This document shows positions 36,975 through 45,503 of a stretch of DNA of 64,000 nucleotides, one piece after another. How positions within the stretch are numbered: the first letter of the stretch is position 1; the number at the start of each line of letters is the position of its first letter. Source of the DNA: Paenibacillus nuruki (GTDB taxonomy: Bacteria > Bacillota > Bacilli > Paenibacillales > Paenibacillaceae); contig NZ_MDER01000035.1 in the NCBI RefSeq assembly GCF_001721045.1, positions 62,001 through 126,000 on the forward strand, in the 5' to 3' direction. The notes under the pieces were generated by a model that saw only the letters and a list, made by a program, of their open reading frames with translations, ran no database searches and had not been told where the DNA came from. Position numbers and translations under genes: made by a program.

Positions 36975-37195
36975 GATAATTCCTCCATATGCTGCACTTT
37001 AATAGTTCCTGTTAATGTGCCTATACTTTTGTTGTATTCGTGGATGAGTTTGTTTAATTGATCTGCTTTTTCTAAAACGATAATTCGTTTGCCTGTAGTT
37101 AATGTGACATACGTATCAGGTGTTTCTTCGATCATCTCGATTAAGAGTGAATTAAGCCACATTGGCGAACCATTTAATCTTGTTACAGGGATCAT
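36971..37195 (-). CDS. flbD: FlbD/SwrD family protein
   Basis: A 74-residue protein of the FlbD family, equal to B. subtilis SwrD (YlzI), which raises flagellar power for swarming. The MIPVTRLNGSPMWLNSLLIE start and the ETPDTYVTLTTGKRIIVLE segment are family hallmarks. I start at the ATG at 37195 (MIPVTRL), after GAGGGGC; a reading five codons longer overlaps that site. It lies between flgG and fliL, as in Bacillus. Confidence 0.94.
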   Translation of the reverse strand: MIPVTRLNGSPMWLNSLLIEMIEETPDTYVTLTTGKRIIVLEKADQLNKLIHEYNKSIGTLTGTIKVQHMEELS

Positions 37196-37274
37196 TTTGC
37201 CCCTCCTCAAAAAATGTCCTTATACAGCAAAAGGATGAGAAGGATAATATCATCCTTCTCGAACCTTTCATTAA

Positions 37275-38090
37275 TTATCGTTTCAAGTTAACAATTTCTT
37301 CAAGAATAGAATCAGAAGTTGTAATAATACGAGAGTTCGCTTGGAAACCACGTTGAGCGACGATCATTTCTGTAAATTCACTTGTTAAATCAACGTTAGA
37401 CATTTCAAGCTGACCTGCTACGATTGCACCAGTACCTGTTTCAGCATTATTTGCTGTAGTTAGAGTAATTTGTCCATCTAAAATCGCATTTGGTGTTACA
37501 CGATACAAGCTACCTCCGATTTTTTCCAAACCTTCAGGGTTAGTTACTTTAGCAACTGCTAAAGTCTGACCTGTAGCTGTCGTACCATCTGCCAATGTGT
37601 ATAATAATTGACCATTTTGCTGAATCGTAAATGAAGTTGCTTCTTCTCCAACGACTACAGGAGCGCCATCACTATCTACTACATAAGCACCATCAGAAGT
37701 TACAAGGTTACGGTTAGCATCGACGTGAAAGTCCCCTGCGCGCGTTAAATAAGGAGTTTCTTGATCTGCCGATAATTTAACAGCGAAGAATCCATCACCA
37801 TCTAGACGTAAGTCTGTAGGGTTGTTTGTTGTCTGTGCACTACCTGCTAAATGAAGAGTATCGATAGAAGATACAGATGAACCCAACCCGATTTGTTGAG
37901 CATTTACACCACCGGCTGTATCTGTAGGAGCCGAAGTTCCTTTGACTGTTTGGCTCAAAATATCCTGGAACATAACGCGTGATTGTTTGAAACCTACTGT
38001 ATTTACATTGGCAATATTGTTACCAATAACATCTAATTTTGTTTGAAAGCCTTTCATACCTGAAATTCCTGAATATAAAGATCTTAACAT
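37275..38090 (-). CDS. flgG: Flagellar hook/rod protein (FlgE/FlgG family)
   Basis: A 271-residue axial protein. The N-terminal MLRSLYSGISGMKGFQTKLD with VIGNNIANVNTVGFK and the C-terminal LEMSNVDLTSEFTEMIVAQR with GFQANSRII form the terminal coiled-coil pair of rod and hook proteins. The equivalent B. subtilis gene, first called flgG, encodes the hook protein FlgE (264 residues), so this is probably the hook subunit. It is 79 bp ahead of flbD and follows a hairpin. Confidence 0.92.
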   Translation of the reverse strand: MLRSLYSGISGMKGFQTKLDVIGNNIANVNTVGFKQSRVMFQDILSQTVKGTSAPTDTAGGVNAQQIGLGSSVSSIDTLHLAGSAQTTNNPTDLRLDGDGFFAVKLSADQETPYLTRAGDFHVDANRNLVTSDGAYVVDSDGAPVVVGEEATSFTIQQNGQLLYTLADGTTATGQTLAVAKVTNPEGLEKIGGSLYRVTPNAILDGQITLTTANNAETGTGAIVAGQLEMSNVDLTSEFTEMIVAQRGFQANSRIITTSDSILEEIVNLKR

Positions 38091-38125
38091 TGTGTTTCCT
38101 CCTATGGATGTTCAATTAGTGGGTT

Positions 38126-38153
38126 GAGACTGCTTCAGTCGGTCGGCAGTCTC
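38126..38153 (-). other. Intergenic hairpin before flgG
   Basis: Perfect 8-bp arms GAGACTGC/GCAGTCTC around a 12-nt loop lie between the TIGR02530 gene and flgG. There is no U-run; it may protect or process the mRNA and so raise hook-subunit output. Confidence 0.45.
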
Positions 38154-38183
38154 CTGACTTTCCAGTGATGGTCCAGTCAGCAA

Positions 38184-38564
38184 TCAAATAATTACGGCAC
38201 TGTCGATTTGAGTAAAAACGTTGTCTTTCATTGATTTGCCATCCATGGCGGTAACAACGGTCCGATTGGGTACATTCACTATTAAAGCAACGCTATTCTG
38301 CATGAGTATCAGTGACTCTTTAGCACCTTTGGCAGCGGCTTTATCTATTGCTTGATTTACACTTTTTAACTGATCGGCACTAAGTTCGATTCCTCGCTGC
38401 TCTAATCGTTTAGAAGCATGATTGCTGAACTTTAGTAATTTGTTATCTAAAATATTTTGAAAGTCAGATGTTGAATTTTCGTTGTTTACATTTTTAGTAC
38501 GTCCCAGTAGACCTGAATTGAGATTAGTCGGATATAACTGACCTACTTGGATAGGACCACTCAT
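38184..38564 (-). CDS. Flagellar operon protein, TIGR02530 family
   Basis: A 126-residue protein matching the small family found between flgD and the hook gene in Bacilli and Clostridia (TIGR02530). The recognisable core is FSNHASKRLEQRGIELSADQ followed by VNQAIDKAAAKGAKESLILM and NRTVVTAMDG. The function is unknown, though position suggests a hook-assembly role. It overlaps flgD by 4 bp. Confidence 0.88.
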   Translation of the reverse strand: MSGPIQVGQLYPTNLNSGLLGRTKNVNNENSTSDFQNILDNKLLKFSNHASKRLEQRGIELSADQLKSVNQAIDKAAAKGAKESLILMQNSVALIVNVPNRTVVTAMDGKSMKDNVFTQIDSAVII

Positions 38565-39292
38565 GATGAACCTTCTTCACTAGCCGGTGTTGTTGTATCC
38601 GTTACAGGTTCTGGTGTTGTCGGTGTTGCTTCTGTAGGCGTACTTGCTTGTTCTCCTGAAGATGGAGTAGCTGTTTCTTCAGTAGTTGTAGTAGGCGTTG
38701 TTGCTGCTGGTTCAGTTGTTGTAGCTGGTGTTGTTGTTTCTACAGGTGCTGTTGGTGTCTCAGTTACGCCTGATGGTGTTGTTGTCGCTGGTGTAGGCGT
38801 TGTTGTATCTGTTTTGGTTGGTGTTGTCGTTGCATTTGCTGCTTCTACCATAGCAATGATACTAAGCGGAACCGCATTTTCTCCTACCTGCGCATATTGC
38901 ACGCCAGCTTTGAGAACGATTGATCCTACAACTCCGGATTGATACGTTGTTGTTTTCTCACCTGTTGCACTATCGGTTTTTTCTTCAGGCCACGTGATTT
39001 TTTTACCGATCAATTGTGAAGAAGCTCCGAGTGAATTATCTACAGATGAACCTACAGAATCAATTTTTTTACCGATATTAATCAATTGTTCTAGTGAAGA
39101 GAACTGAGCCATCTGTCCGATAAATTCTGTGTTTTCCATAGGAGACATTGGATCTTGGTTTTTCAATTGAGCGACTAAGATAGTTAGAAATTGATCTTTA
39201 CCTAGTTCACTTTTACTTGTCGATGCTGCTTTTTGTACATTGCCTGTTGAATAATTAGGCCACATGTTGGATGTTGATATTGCATCTGCCAA
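38561..39292 (-). CDS. flgD: Hook-capping protein FlgD with long Thr/Pro tail
   Basis: A 243-residue FlgD, the scaffold for hook polymerisation. The conserved core is at residues 28-80 (LGKDQFLTILVAQLKNQDPM then ENTEFIGQMAQFSSLEQL). A short middle domain ends near 150, and the last ~90 residues are a low-complexity Thr/Pro/Ala/Glu tail (units such as TTTPTPATT) in place of an ordered C-terminal domain. The start is TTG, nine nt after GGAGG. Confidence 0.93.
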   Translation of the reverse strand: MADAISTSNMWPNYSTGNVQKAASTSKSELGKDQFLTILVAQLKNQDPMSPMENTEFIGQMAQFSSLEQLINIGKKIDSVGSSVDNSLGASSQLIGKKITWPEEKTDSATGEKTTTYQSGVVGSIVLKAGVQYAQVGENAVPLSIIAMVEAANATTTPTKTDTTTPTPATTTPSGVTETPTAPVETTTPATTTEPAATTPTTTTEETATPSSGEQASTPTEATPTTPEPVTDTTTPASEEGSS

Positions 39293-39312
39293 TTATATTC
39301 ACCTCCGTTCGT

Positions 39313-40770
39313 TTATGCTTTCGCTACATACGTACTACCGTAATTCATAGTGCTTGATGCTGTAGCTGCTTTTGTTTCTTCGCGCCATTCTTTCAATTCA
39401 CCATTCAACTCAACAGCAAGGATTGCATCGTCATTTTGTTCTTCTCTTCCGTTAGAACGTCTTCCGGATTGTTGTTGACCTGCACTAGAACCAAATCCTT
39501 GTCCGCCGTTATACATCTGTGATTGTAATGAAGAACTTTGCGTTACTTCTAGCTTTTCAACTTGAAGCCCTTGAGATTGAAGTGCTGAACGTAATTGAGA
39601 CATTTGCTGATCTAACATATCTTTAGCCATATGCTTTTCAGTAATAAACTGAGCCAACACTTGACCATTTTGTATCGTAATTTTGACATCCACTTGACCC
39701 AAGTTTTCCGGGTTTAAAGAGATAGTCGCTTCAGACATTCCTTTAACTTGTTGAACGTCTAATTTGTTAACGATAAATTTACTCATTTCATCTGGAAAGT
39801 TCTGAATGTTCACTGTAGTAGTTGGCACTACAACTTTAGCGGTTGGAGCAGCTTCAGCACGCATTGCAAATTGTCCTACAGTCATCACTACTGGTTCAGG
39901 TTGCTCGTCTGATTGATCAGATGTTGCAGCTTGATCTCCACTTGCATCTTTCGCAGCATTTTGAACAATGCTTTGTACTGCACCTTGTTCAGCAGCTTTT
40001 TTCGTTTCATCCACTACTGTGATCTGTGCCGCTGTATTAGCTTTCGCTTCATCTTTAGGTGCTGTGATAATAGCTCCTTGATTATTTACAGAAGTTGTTA
40101 ATGCATCAGGTGTTTGAGTACTCGCTTTTTGTAACATCGTTTGTAATCCTGTTAGCAATTGTTCAAGTTCAGGATTAGCAGCTTGTGTACCATTTTTAAC
40201 AGCTTGTAAAGTATCTACAATTTGTGTCACAGCATCTGCAACTGCAAAGCGAAGTGTTTCCGGGTTTTTCGCTAGATTGTTCATCGCTTCCTGACCTGTA
40301 TTCAAAACGTTAGCACCTGTTACATTTTGTGCTTCTGTTCCTTCTGTAGAAGAAGTCTGTTCTGAAGAACCAGATAAAACTTGTTGAACTTGTGTTAGCC
40401 AACCTTGTAATGATTGAACAAGAGCAGGATCCGTTGTAATCGCTTGGTCCATATCTTGCAGTTTGTCTAACAAGTCATCTAGAAGTTTACCTACTTTTTC
40501 AACTTGTTCTCCATCTGTGCCCTCACCTGTAACATCAGTAGATTGCTGACCACCAGAAATCATCGCCTGTAGTGTTTCTAATAAAGAAGCAGCTGTACCC
40601 ATAATTCCAGAAGCTGTTTGAGCTAGTGGATTAGCTGGTGTACCGTTTGTTCCCATCACTTGCACAAGAGCTTGATTAAATCCTTGAGCCGAAGCTACAT
40701 TCGTACCTGATGCTTTGGTTGCCGTCGTTGCGCCTGCATTGCCTAATAAGTTTTGAAGTATCATACTCAT
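39313..40770 (-). CDS. fliK: Flagellar hook-length control protein FliK
   Basis: A 485-residue secreted molecular ruler. The N-terminal two thirds are Gln/Thr/Ala-rich and low in complexity. The conserved C-terminal switch domain (about 330-410) has SEATISLNPENLGQVDVKIT and LRSALQSQGLQVEKLEV, which contacts FlhB. It lies between the MotE-like gene and flgD. Confidence 0.94.
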   Translation of the reverse strand: MSMILQNLLGNAGATTATKASGTNVASAQGFNQALVQVMGTNGTPANPLAQTASGIMGTAASLLETLQAMISGGQQSTDVTGEGTDGEQVEKVGKLLDDLLDKLQDMDQAITTDPALVQSLQGWLTQVQQVLSGSSEQTSSTEGTEAQNVTGANVLNTGQEAMNNLAKNPETLRFAVADAVTQIVDTLQAVKNGTQAANPELEQLLTGLQTMLQKASTQTPDALTTSVNNQGAIITAPKDEAKANTAAQITVVDETKKAAEQGAVQSIVQNAAKDASGDQAATSDQSDEQPEPVVMTVGQFAMRAEAAPTAKVVVPTTTVNIQNFPDEMSKFIVNKLDVQQVKGMSEATISLNPENLGQVDVKITIQNGQVLAQFITEKHMAKDMLDQQMSQLRSALQSQGLQVEKLEVTQSSSLQSQMYNGGQGFGSSAGQQQSGRRSNGREEQNDDAILAVELNGELKEWREETKAATASSTMNYGSTYVAKA

Positions 40771-40870
40771 TTATTATCACCTCCTTTAAGGAAAAGGTTA
40801 ATAAGACAGACTTCCCAACTGTGCCCTATAGCCATACAATAGGAAATGCTTCCGACTGTTCTTATCATTA

Positions 40871-41800
40871 TTAATTACCTGCCATAAGCTGATTAATAAT
40901 TTTCACTGTTGCTGCTGGATCTTTAGTAGACATCGCAGAAAGAATTCCTGCTCTTGTAGTGTCATCCATTGTGTTTAACACTTTCAATACTTTCGCCTGG
41001 CTACCTTTAGCTGTTTGCAATAATAAATCTGCTGCACTAGCTGCTGGCATACTTGTAAATGTTTGAGCCAATGCTTGATCATCTAATTTAGAACTCGTAG
41101 TAGATGAAGCTGGTGTAGGAGCTACTGTTGTTGTAGCATTTTGCAAAGCTAGTGAAGTCACTGAAGCAACTTTGGCATCCATTTTTTGCAAAATTCCTGC
41201 TTGGTCTGTCGCATTCATTGCATTTAATATTTCTACTTGTTGAGGTGTAGTCATATTTTGCAAAATTGCTGCTGCTTTGGAAGAACTCATATTAGAGTAT
41301 ATTTTCGCAACATTTTTAACTTGTTTTTGATAATCATTAAGTGTTGATGTGCCTGTACTCGTAGTCCCTGTAGCTGTTGTTCCAGTTGTCGTGCCTGTAG
41401 TTGCTGGTGTGGTTCCAGTCGTTGCCGGTGTTGTCGATGTTCCGTTCGTATTTGTTGTAGCATTCTTTTTAAGAGTCTCAATTTCTTTTGCTTGTTCTTC
41501 TTGAGTTGCTTTGGAAGCAGCAAGTTCTTTTTTTAATTTATCTACTGTAGCACTATCACTTTCTGATTGAGTAGTACTTGCAGTAGCACTACTACCTTTA
41601 TCGGCAGAAGGCACCCAATTTTTCACTATAGGAATTTTGTCTAGTGTATTAAACATACTATTACGTAAATCTACGTTGAATAACATAACGATTACGCCTA
41701 CTAATACAAGGGTAAACAGAATTGGAGTTGCAATAAAAAGGAATCTTCCCATTCCACCTGATTCCTTTTCCACTTCCATTTCTGGACTTTTCTTCGCCAC
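40871..41800 (-). CDS. MotE/YlxF-type protein with MgtE-N repeat domain
   Basis: A 309-residue membrane-anchored protein at the ylxF position between fliJ and fliK. One membrane helix (about 20-42) is followed by a coiled coil, a Thr/Gly-rich linker with repeated PATTGT units, and C-terminal helical MgtE-N-like repeats (AAAILQNMTTPQQVEILNAM and AADLLLQTAKGSQAKVLKVL). It resembles MotE-type motor chaperones. The start is GTG at 41800, directly behind AAGGAGGTTTACC; a longer reading includes the ribosome site. Confidence 0.88.
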   Translation of the reverse strand: MAKKSPEMEVEKESGGMGRFLFIATPILFTLVLVGVIVMLFNVDLRNSMFNTLDKIPIVKNWVPSADKGSSATASTTQSESDSATVDKLKKELAASKATQEEQAKEIETLKKNATTNTNGTSTTPATTGTTPATTGTTTGTTATGTTSTGTSTLNDYQKQVKNVAKIYSNMSSSKAAAILQNMTTPQQVEILNAMNATDQAGILQKMDAKVASVTSLALQNATTTVAPTPASSTTSSKLDDQALAQTFTSMPAASAADLLLQTAKGSQAKVLKVLNTMDDTTRAGILSAMSTKDPAATVKIINQLMAGN

Positions 41801-41869
41801 GGTAAACCTCCTTGAGCCAAACATACTTAATTCTAATTAGCGTCATACTGGTATCAATTGGTGTATATA

Positions 41870-42313
41870 TTACTTGGAGTTCATTACATAACGCACTGTA
41901 GCCATTTCGTCGAGATCATTTTGCTCACGAACCATGTGTTCATGAGTAAATTTAGTCTTTGCTTTATCCTTGGCTTGTAACCATACTTTTTCATCAACCA
42001 TTTTTTCAGTTAAATGAAGTTTTTTGTGCTCTACTTCTACCTGAGCTTCACGAATATCGATAATTTTGCGTGAGATACATTGATCGAGATAAACGACATA
42101 ACGTTGTAAATCTTGCAATTCAGAAATAGGCGCTCTATTTTCAATCGCTTGATTAATCATTTCCAACGTGCGGCCTTGATCTTCCAGCAGTTGATCTAAT
42201 GTTTGTTCCTGTGCTTGTAGTTCTCCCAGTGCTGAAGATAATAGCCATTCTGCCTGGTTCTTTGCACTCGATTTGATATCAACAACTTTTTGAAAAGTAT
42301 ACTGGAATTTCAT
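41870..42313 (-). CDS. fliJ: Flagellar export chaperone FliJ
   Basis: A 147-residue, almost entirely helical coiled-coil protein starting MKFQYTFQKVVDIKSSAKNQ. It is the central stalk of the FliI ATPase and an escort for chaperones. It lies six bp behind fliI. Confidence 0.94.
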   Translation of the reverse strand: MKFQYTFQKVVDIKSSAKNQAEWLLSSALGELQAQEQTLDQLLEDQGRTLEMINQAIENRAPISELQDLQRYVVYLDQCISRKIIDIREAQVEVEHKKLHLTEKMVDEKVWLQAKDKAKTKFTHEHMVREQNDLDEMATVRYVMNSK

Positions 42314-42319
42314 AAATTA

Positions 42320-43639
42320 TCAGCTCCTCGCAAATTCGGCAATCATCTGTTCTTGTGCTCCAGAAAGTGTCGTTTTTTCATGTACTTTTTGTTTGGTGAA
42401 TCTCCAGATATCTTGTATACGCTCAATCGCTTCATCAATATCAGGACTGGATCCTTTTTGATAAGCACCGATATTAATTAAATCTTCTGATTCTTTAAAT
42501 ACAGACATCAGTCGCTTGATATTATCTGCTGCATCTGTCTGTTCTTCTTCTACAATGTCTTTCATTACCCGGCTGATACTGGCTAATACATCAATCGCTG
42601 GAAACTGTCCTTTGTTAGCAATAGAGCGATTCAGCACGATATGACCATCCAAGATTCCTCTGACAGCATCAGCTATCGGTTCATTCATATCATCACCATC
42701 TACCAGTACAGTATAGAAAGCAGTGATAGAGCCTGTAGGTCCTGTACCCGCTCTTTCTAACAACTTGGGTAATCCAGCAAATACAGATGGTGTATATCCT
42801 CTCATTGCAGGTGGTTCGCCGACAGCCAATCCTACCTCACGTTGAGCCATAGCATAACGAGTGACTGAATCCATCATAAACATCACGTTCATTCCGCGAT
42901 CTCTGAAATATTCAGCTATCGTTGTAGCAATCAAAGCACCTTTGATACGAATGAGTGCAGGTTGATCAGATGTAGCCACGATAACGACAGAACGTTGTAA
43001 CCCTTCTGGACCTAGATCGCGTTCGATAAAATCGCGTACTTCACGTCCACGTTCTCCAATAAGTGCAATTACATTCACATCTGCTTCTGTATTACGAGCA
43101 ATCATTCCCATTAACGTACTTTTACCAACACCAGAACCAGCGAAGATACCTACACGCTGACCTTTACCTATGGTTAACAGTCCGTCAATCGCTCTTACTC
43201 CTATACTTATAGGATCTTGAACTCTGGGTCTTGAAAGTGGATTAGGTGGTGTGTTAAAAGTAGAATAATGGGTCATTCTTGCTGGAATCAATGAACCATC
43301 TAAAGGTTGTCCTAATCCATCTAGCACTTTACCTAGTAATTCTGAACCTACTTGAACAGTAAGCGGCTTCCCTGTACCGACAACATCGCATCCTGGACCA
43401 ATCGATTGTAATTCACCGAGTGGCATTAACAGAACTTTGTTATCCCGGAAACCAACTACCTCAGCTCGTAATGGAGCAATACCTTTTGTTGGATAGATAT
43501 AACATACATCTCCAATGCTTGCGTCCGGCCCTTCAGACTCAACCATTAATCCTATCACCTGAGTCACTTTACCGTTGATACGAACCGGATCAAGTTGCTT
43601 TAAATATTCTAAATATCGTGAAGAATTAAGATCCTGCAT
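42320..43639 (-). CDS. fliI: Flagellum-specific ATPase FliI
   Basis: A 439-residue F1-beta-like ATPase of the export apparatus. Walker A is GIFAGSGVGKSTLMGM, then GERGREVRDFIERDLG, the Walker B region MNVMFMMDSVTRYAMAQREV and YTPSVFAGLPKLLERAG. The ATG at 43639 (MQDLNSS) is seven nt after GGGGG and overlaps fliH by 14 bp; earlier ATGs sit in or before the ribosome site. Confidence 0.96.
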   Translation of the reverse strand: MQDLNSSRYLEYLKQLDPVRINGKVTQVIGLMVESEGPDASIGDVCYIYPTKGIAPLRAEVVGFRDNKVLLMPLGELQSIGPGCDVVGTGKPLTVQVGSELLGKVLDGLGQPLDGSLIPARMTHYSTFNTPPNPLSRPRVQDPISIGVRAIDGLLTIGKGQRVGIFAGSGVGKSTLMGMIARNTEADVNVIALIGERGREVRDFIERDLGPEGLQRSVVIVATSDQPALIRIKGALIATTIAEYFRDRGMNVMFMMDSVTRYAMAQREVGLAVGEPPAMRGYTPSVFAGLPKLLERAGTGPTGSITAFYTVLVDGDDMNEPIADAVRGILDGHIVLNRSIANKGQFPAIDVLASISRVMKDIVEEEQTDAADNIKRLMSVFKESEDLINIGAYQKGSSPDIDEAIERIQDIWRFTKQKVHEKTTLSGAQEQMIAEFARS

Positions 43640-44483
43640 TTCCATTCCCCCGCTCTTCATCATGAAGCGCTAAGCGAACCAATTCTTTTTTAATTTCGCT
43701 TAGTTGAGTATCAATACGAGCATCCACACTACCAAATGCTGATCGAATGACACAGCCGCGATCGGTTACCGTCGAATCCGGTAAGATTTGAAGTTCTGCT
43801 TGAGAGTCGATTGACAGTGTTAACTCTTCTCTAGCAGCATGTACAAAATCGAATTGACTTGGACTAATACACAATGTAATGACACCTTGCTCTCGCTTGC
43901 GAGCGAGTGTTCTTTTAATCAAATCAATCACATAATCTTCTTGTTCTTCAAGCTTTTTATTAATCACTTTTTCAGCTATACCACAACTTAAGTTTACTAA
44001 GAATGGTTCTGCTTCTTGAATAATTTGCTCTTTGGCTTCATAAGCTTGACCGAGAACTGTCTGTGCTTCTTGCATCACTTCAGTCATGTGAATTTGCATT
44101 TCAGCTTCAACACGTTCTCTTCCTTCTTCAAAACCTTCTTGAAAAGCTTGTACTTTAATCGCTTCAATCAAGTGCTCATCTTGCTGACGACGCTCTTCCC
44201 ACCAAGCTGCAATCATTTCTTGTGCATTTTGGAGAATACGTTCTGCTTCTTCAGCCGCTTCGCGTACTTGACGTTCTGCAAATTCTTTGGCATCTGTCAG
44301 CATTTCTTCTTTTAAACGAACGGTATGTTCATCCACATGAGGTTGATCATAAGCATGTGGATGAGAAACCGTATAAGTGTCTTGAGTAGCTCCATCAGAT
44401 TGCTTGTAATAATCACGGCTGAAATCGAGCTTTTTAAGCACTTCTACCGGAATATATTGGGATGATTTGATCAAATTAGACAA
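43626..44483 (-). CDS. fliH: Flagellar export stator FliH
   Basis: A 285-residue regulator that tethers FliI to the C ring. The central half is a long coiled coil (about 55-150) with Glu/Ala-rich heptads, followed by the globular C-terminal domain (SCGIAEKVINKKLEEQEDYV and later RGCVIRSAFGSVDARIDTQL). I prefer the TTG at 44483 (M-SNLIKSSQ), which is well spaced from GGAGGAG; an ATG at 44492 is only 2 nt away. It overlaps the end of fliG. Confidence 0.9.
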   Translation of the reverse strand: MSNLIKSSQYIPVEVLKKLDFSRDYYKQSDGATQDTYTVSHPHAYDQPHVDEHTVRLKEEMLTDAKEFAERQVREAAEEAERILQNAQEMIAAWWEERRQQDEHLIEAIKVQAFQEGFEEGRERVEAEMQIHMTEVMQEAQTVLGQAYEAKEQIIQEAEPFLVNLSCGIAEKVINKKLEEQEDYVIDLIKRTLARKREQGVITLCISPSQFDFVHAAREELTLSIDSQAELQILPDSTVTDRGCVIRSAFGSVDARIDTQLSEIKKELVRLALHDEERGNGNAGS

Positions 44484-45492
44484 TGATATCATCTCCTCCA
44501 CCGCGTGCTATGATAATTTCACCTGACTCTTCAAGTCTTCTAATAATTCCAACTATACGAGTCTGTGCTTCTTCTACATCTTTCAAGCGGACAGGTCCCA
44601 TAAATTCCATTTCTTCTTTGAATGTTTCAGCCATACGTTTGGACATATTTTTGAATACCGATTCGCGTACATCTTCGCTTGCCACTTTGAGTGCCAATTG
44701 AAGATCGGCATTCTCGACATCCCGTACAATCCGTTGAATCGAACGATCGTCGATATTGACAATATCTTCGAAAACAAACATCCGTTTTTTGATTTCTTCA
44801 GCAAGTTCAGGATCTTGAATTTCTAGTGAATCAAGGATCGTTCTTTCTGTTCCTCGGTCAACACCATTCAAGATTTGAACAATCGATTCGATACCACCTG
44901 CATTTGTATAATCCTGTGTAACCGTAGCTGATAATTTCTGCTCCAATACACGTTCAATTTGCGAGATAACTTCCGGTGATGTACTATCCATCATCGCCAC
45001 TCTTCTTGCTACTTCAGCTTGTTTTTCCTGAGGTAGCGAAGAAAGAATAGCAGCCGCTTGTTCAAATTGTAGATAAGAAAGTACCAAAGCAATCGTTTGT
45101 GGATTTTCATTTTGAATAAAGTTCAAAATCTGACTAGGATCAGCTTTACGAGCAAAATCGAACGGTCTTACTTGTAATGTAGCTGTTAGTCTGTTAATCA
45201 CTTCAAGAGCTTTGTTCTCACCTAATGCTTTTTCCAAAATTTCTTTAGCGTAATTAATACCGCCTTGAGAAATATATTCTTGAGCTAAGCAAATCTGATG
45301 AAATTCAGAAACGACTGAATCTTTCTCAGCACTTTCTACTTTACGTACATTAGCAATTTCAAGTGTTAATTGTTCTATTTCTTCATCACGTAGATGTTTA
45401 AATATTTGAGCCGATACTTCCGGTCCGAGTGAGATTAATAATATGGCTGCTTTTTGTCTTCCGTTAAGCGCCTGAGTACTTCCCTTTGCCAT
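44476..45492 (-). CDS. fliG: Flagellar motor switch protein FliG
   Basis: A 338-residue rotor protein that meets the stator. The three armadillo-like domains are intact: N-terminal KAAILLISLGPEVSAQIFKH, the middle EKQAEVARRVAMMD region (EHPQ-like site) and the C-terminal torque helix RIVRDVENADLQLALKVAS with conserved charges. It lies 11 bp behind fliF. Confidence 0.97.
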   Translation of the reverse strand: MAKGSTQALNGRQKAAILLISLGPEVSAQIFKHLRDEEIEQLTLEIANVRKVESAEKDSVVSEFHQICLAQEYISQGGINYAKEILEKALGENKALEVINRLTATLQVRPFDFARKADPSQILNFIQNENPQTIALVLSYLQFEQAAAILSSLPQEKQAEVARRVAMMDSTSPEVISQIERVLEQKLSATVTQDYTNAGGIESIVQILNGVDRGTERTILDSLEIQDPELAEEIKKRMFVFEDIVNIDDRSIQRIVRDVENADLQLALKVASEDVRESVFKNMSKRMAETFKEEMEFMGPVRLKDVEEAQTRIVGIIRRLEESGEIIIARGGGDDIIV

Positions 45493-45503
45493 CGATTCAC
45501 CTC

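Noticed and set aside
38547-38942. Plus-strand Val/Gly-rich open frame opposite flgD.
   Set aside because: It is the antisense reading of the Thr/Pro repeat tail of FlgD.
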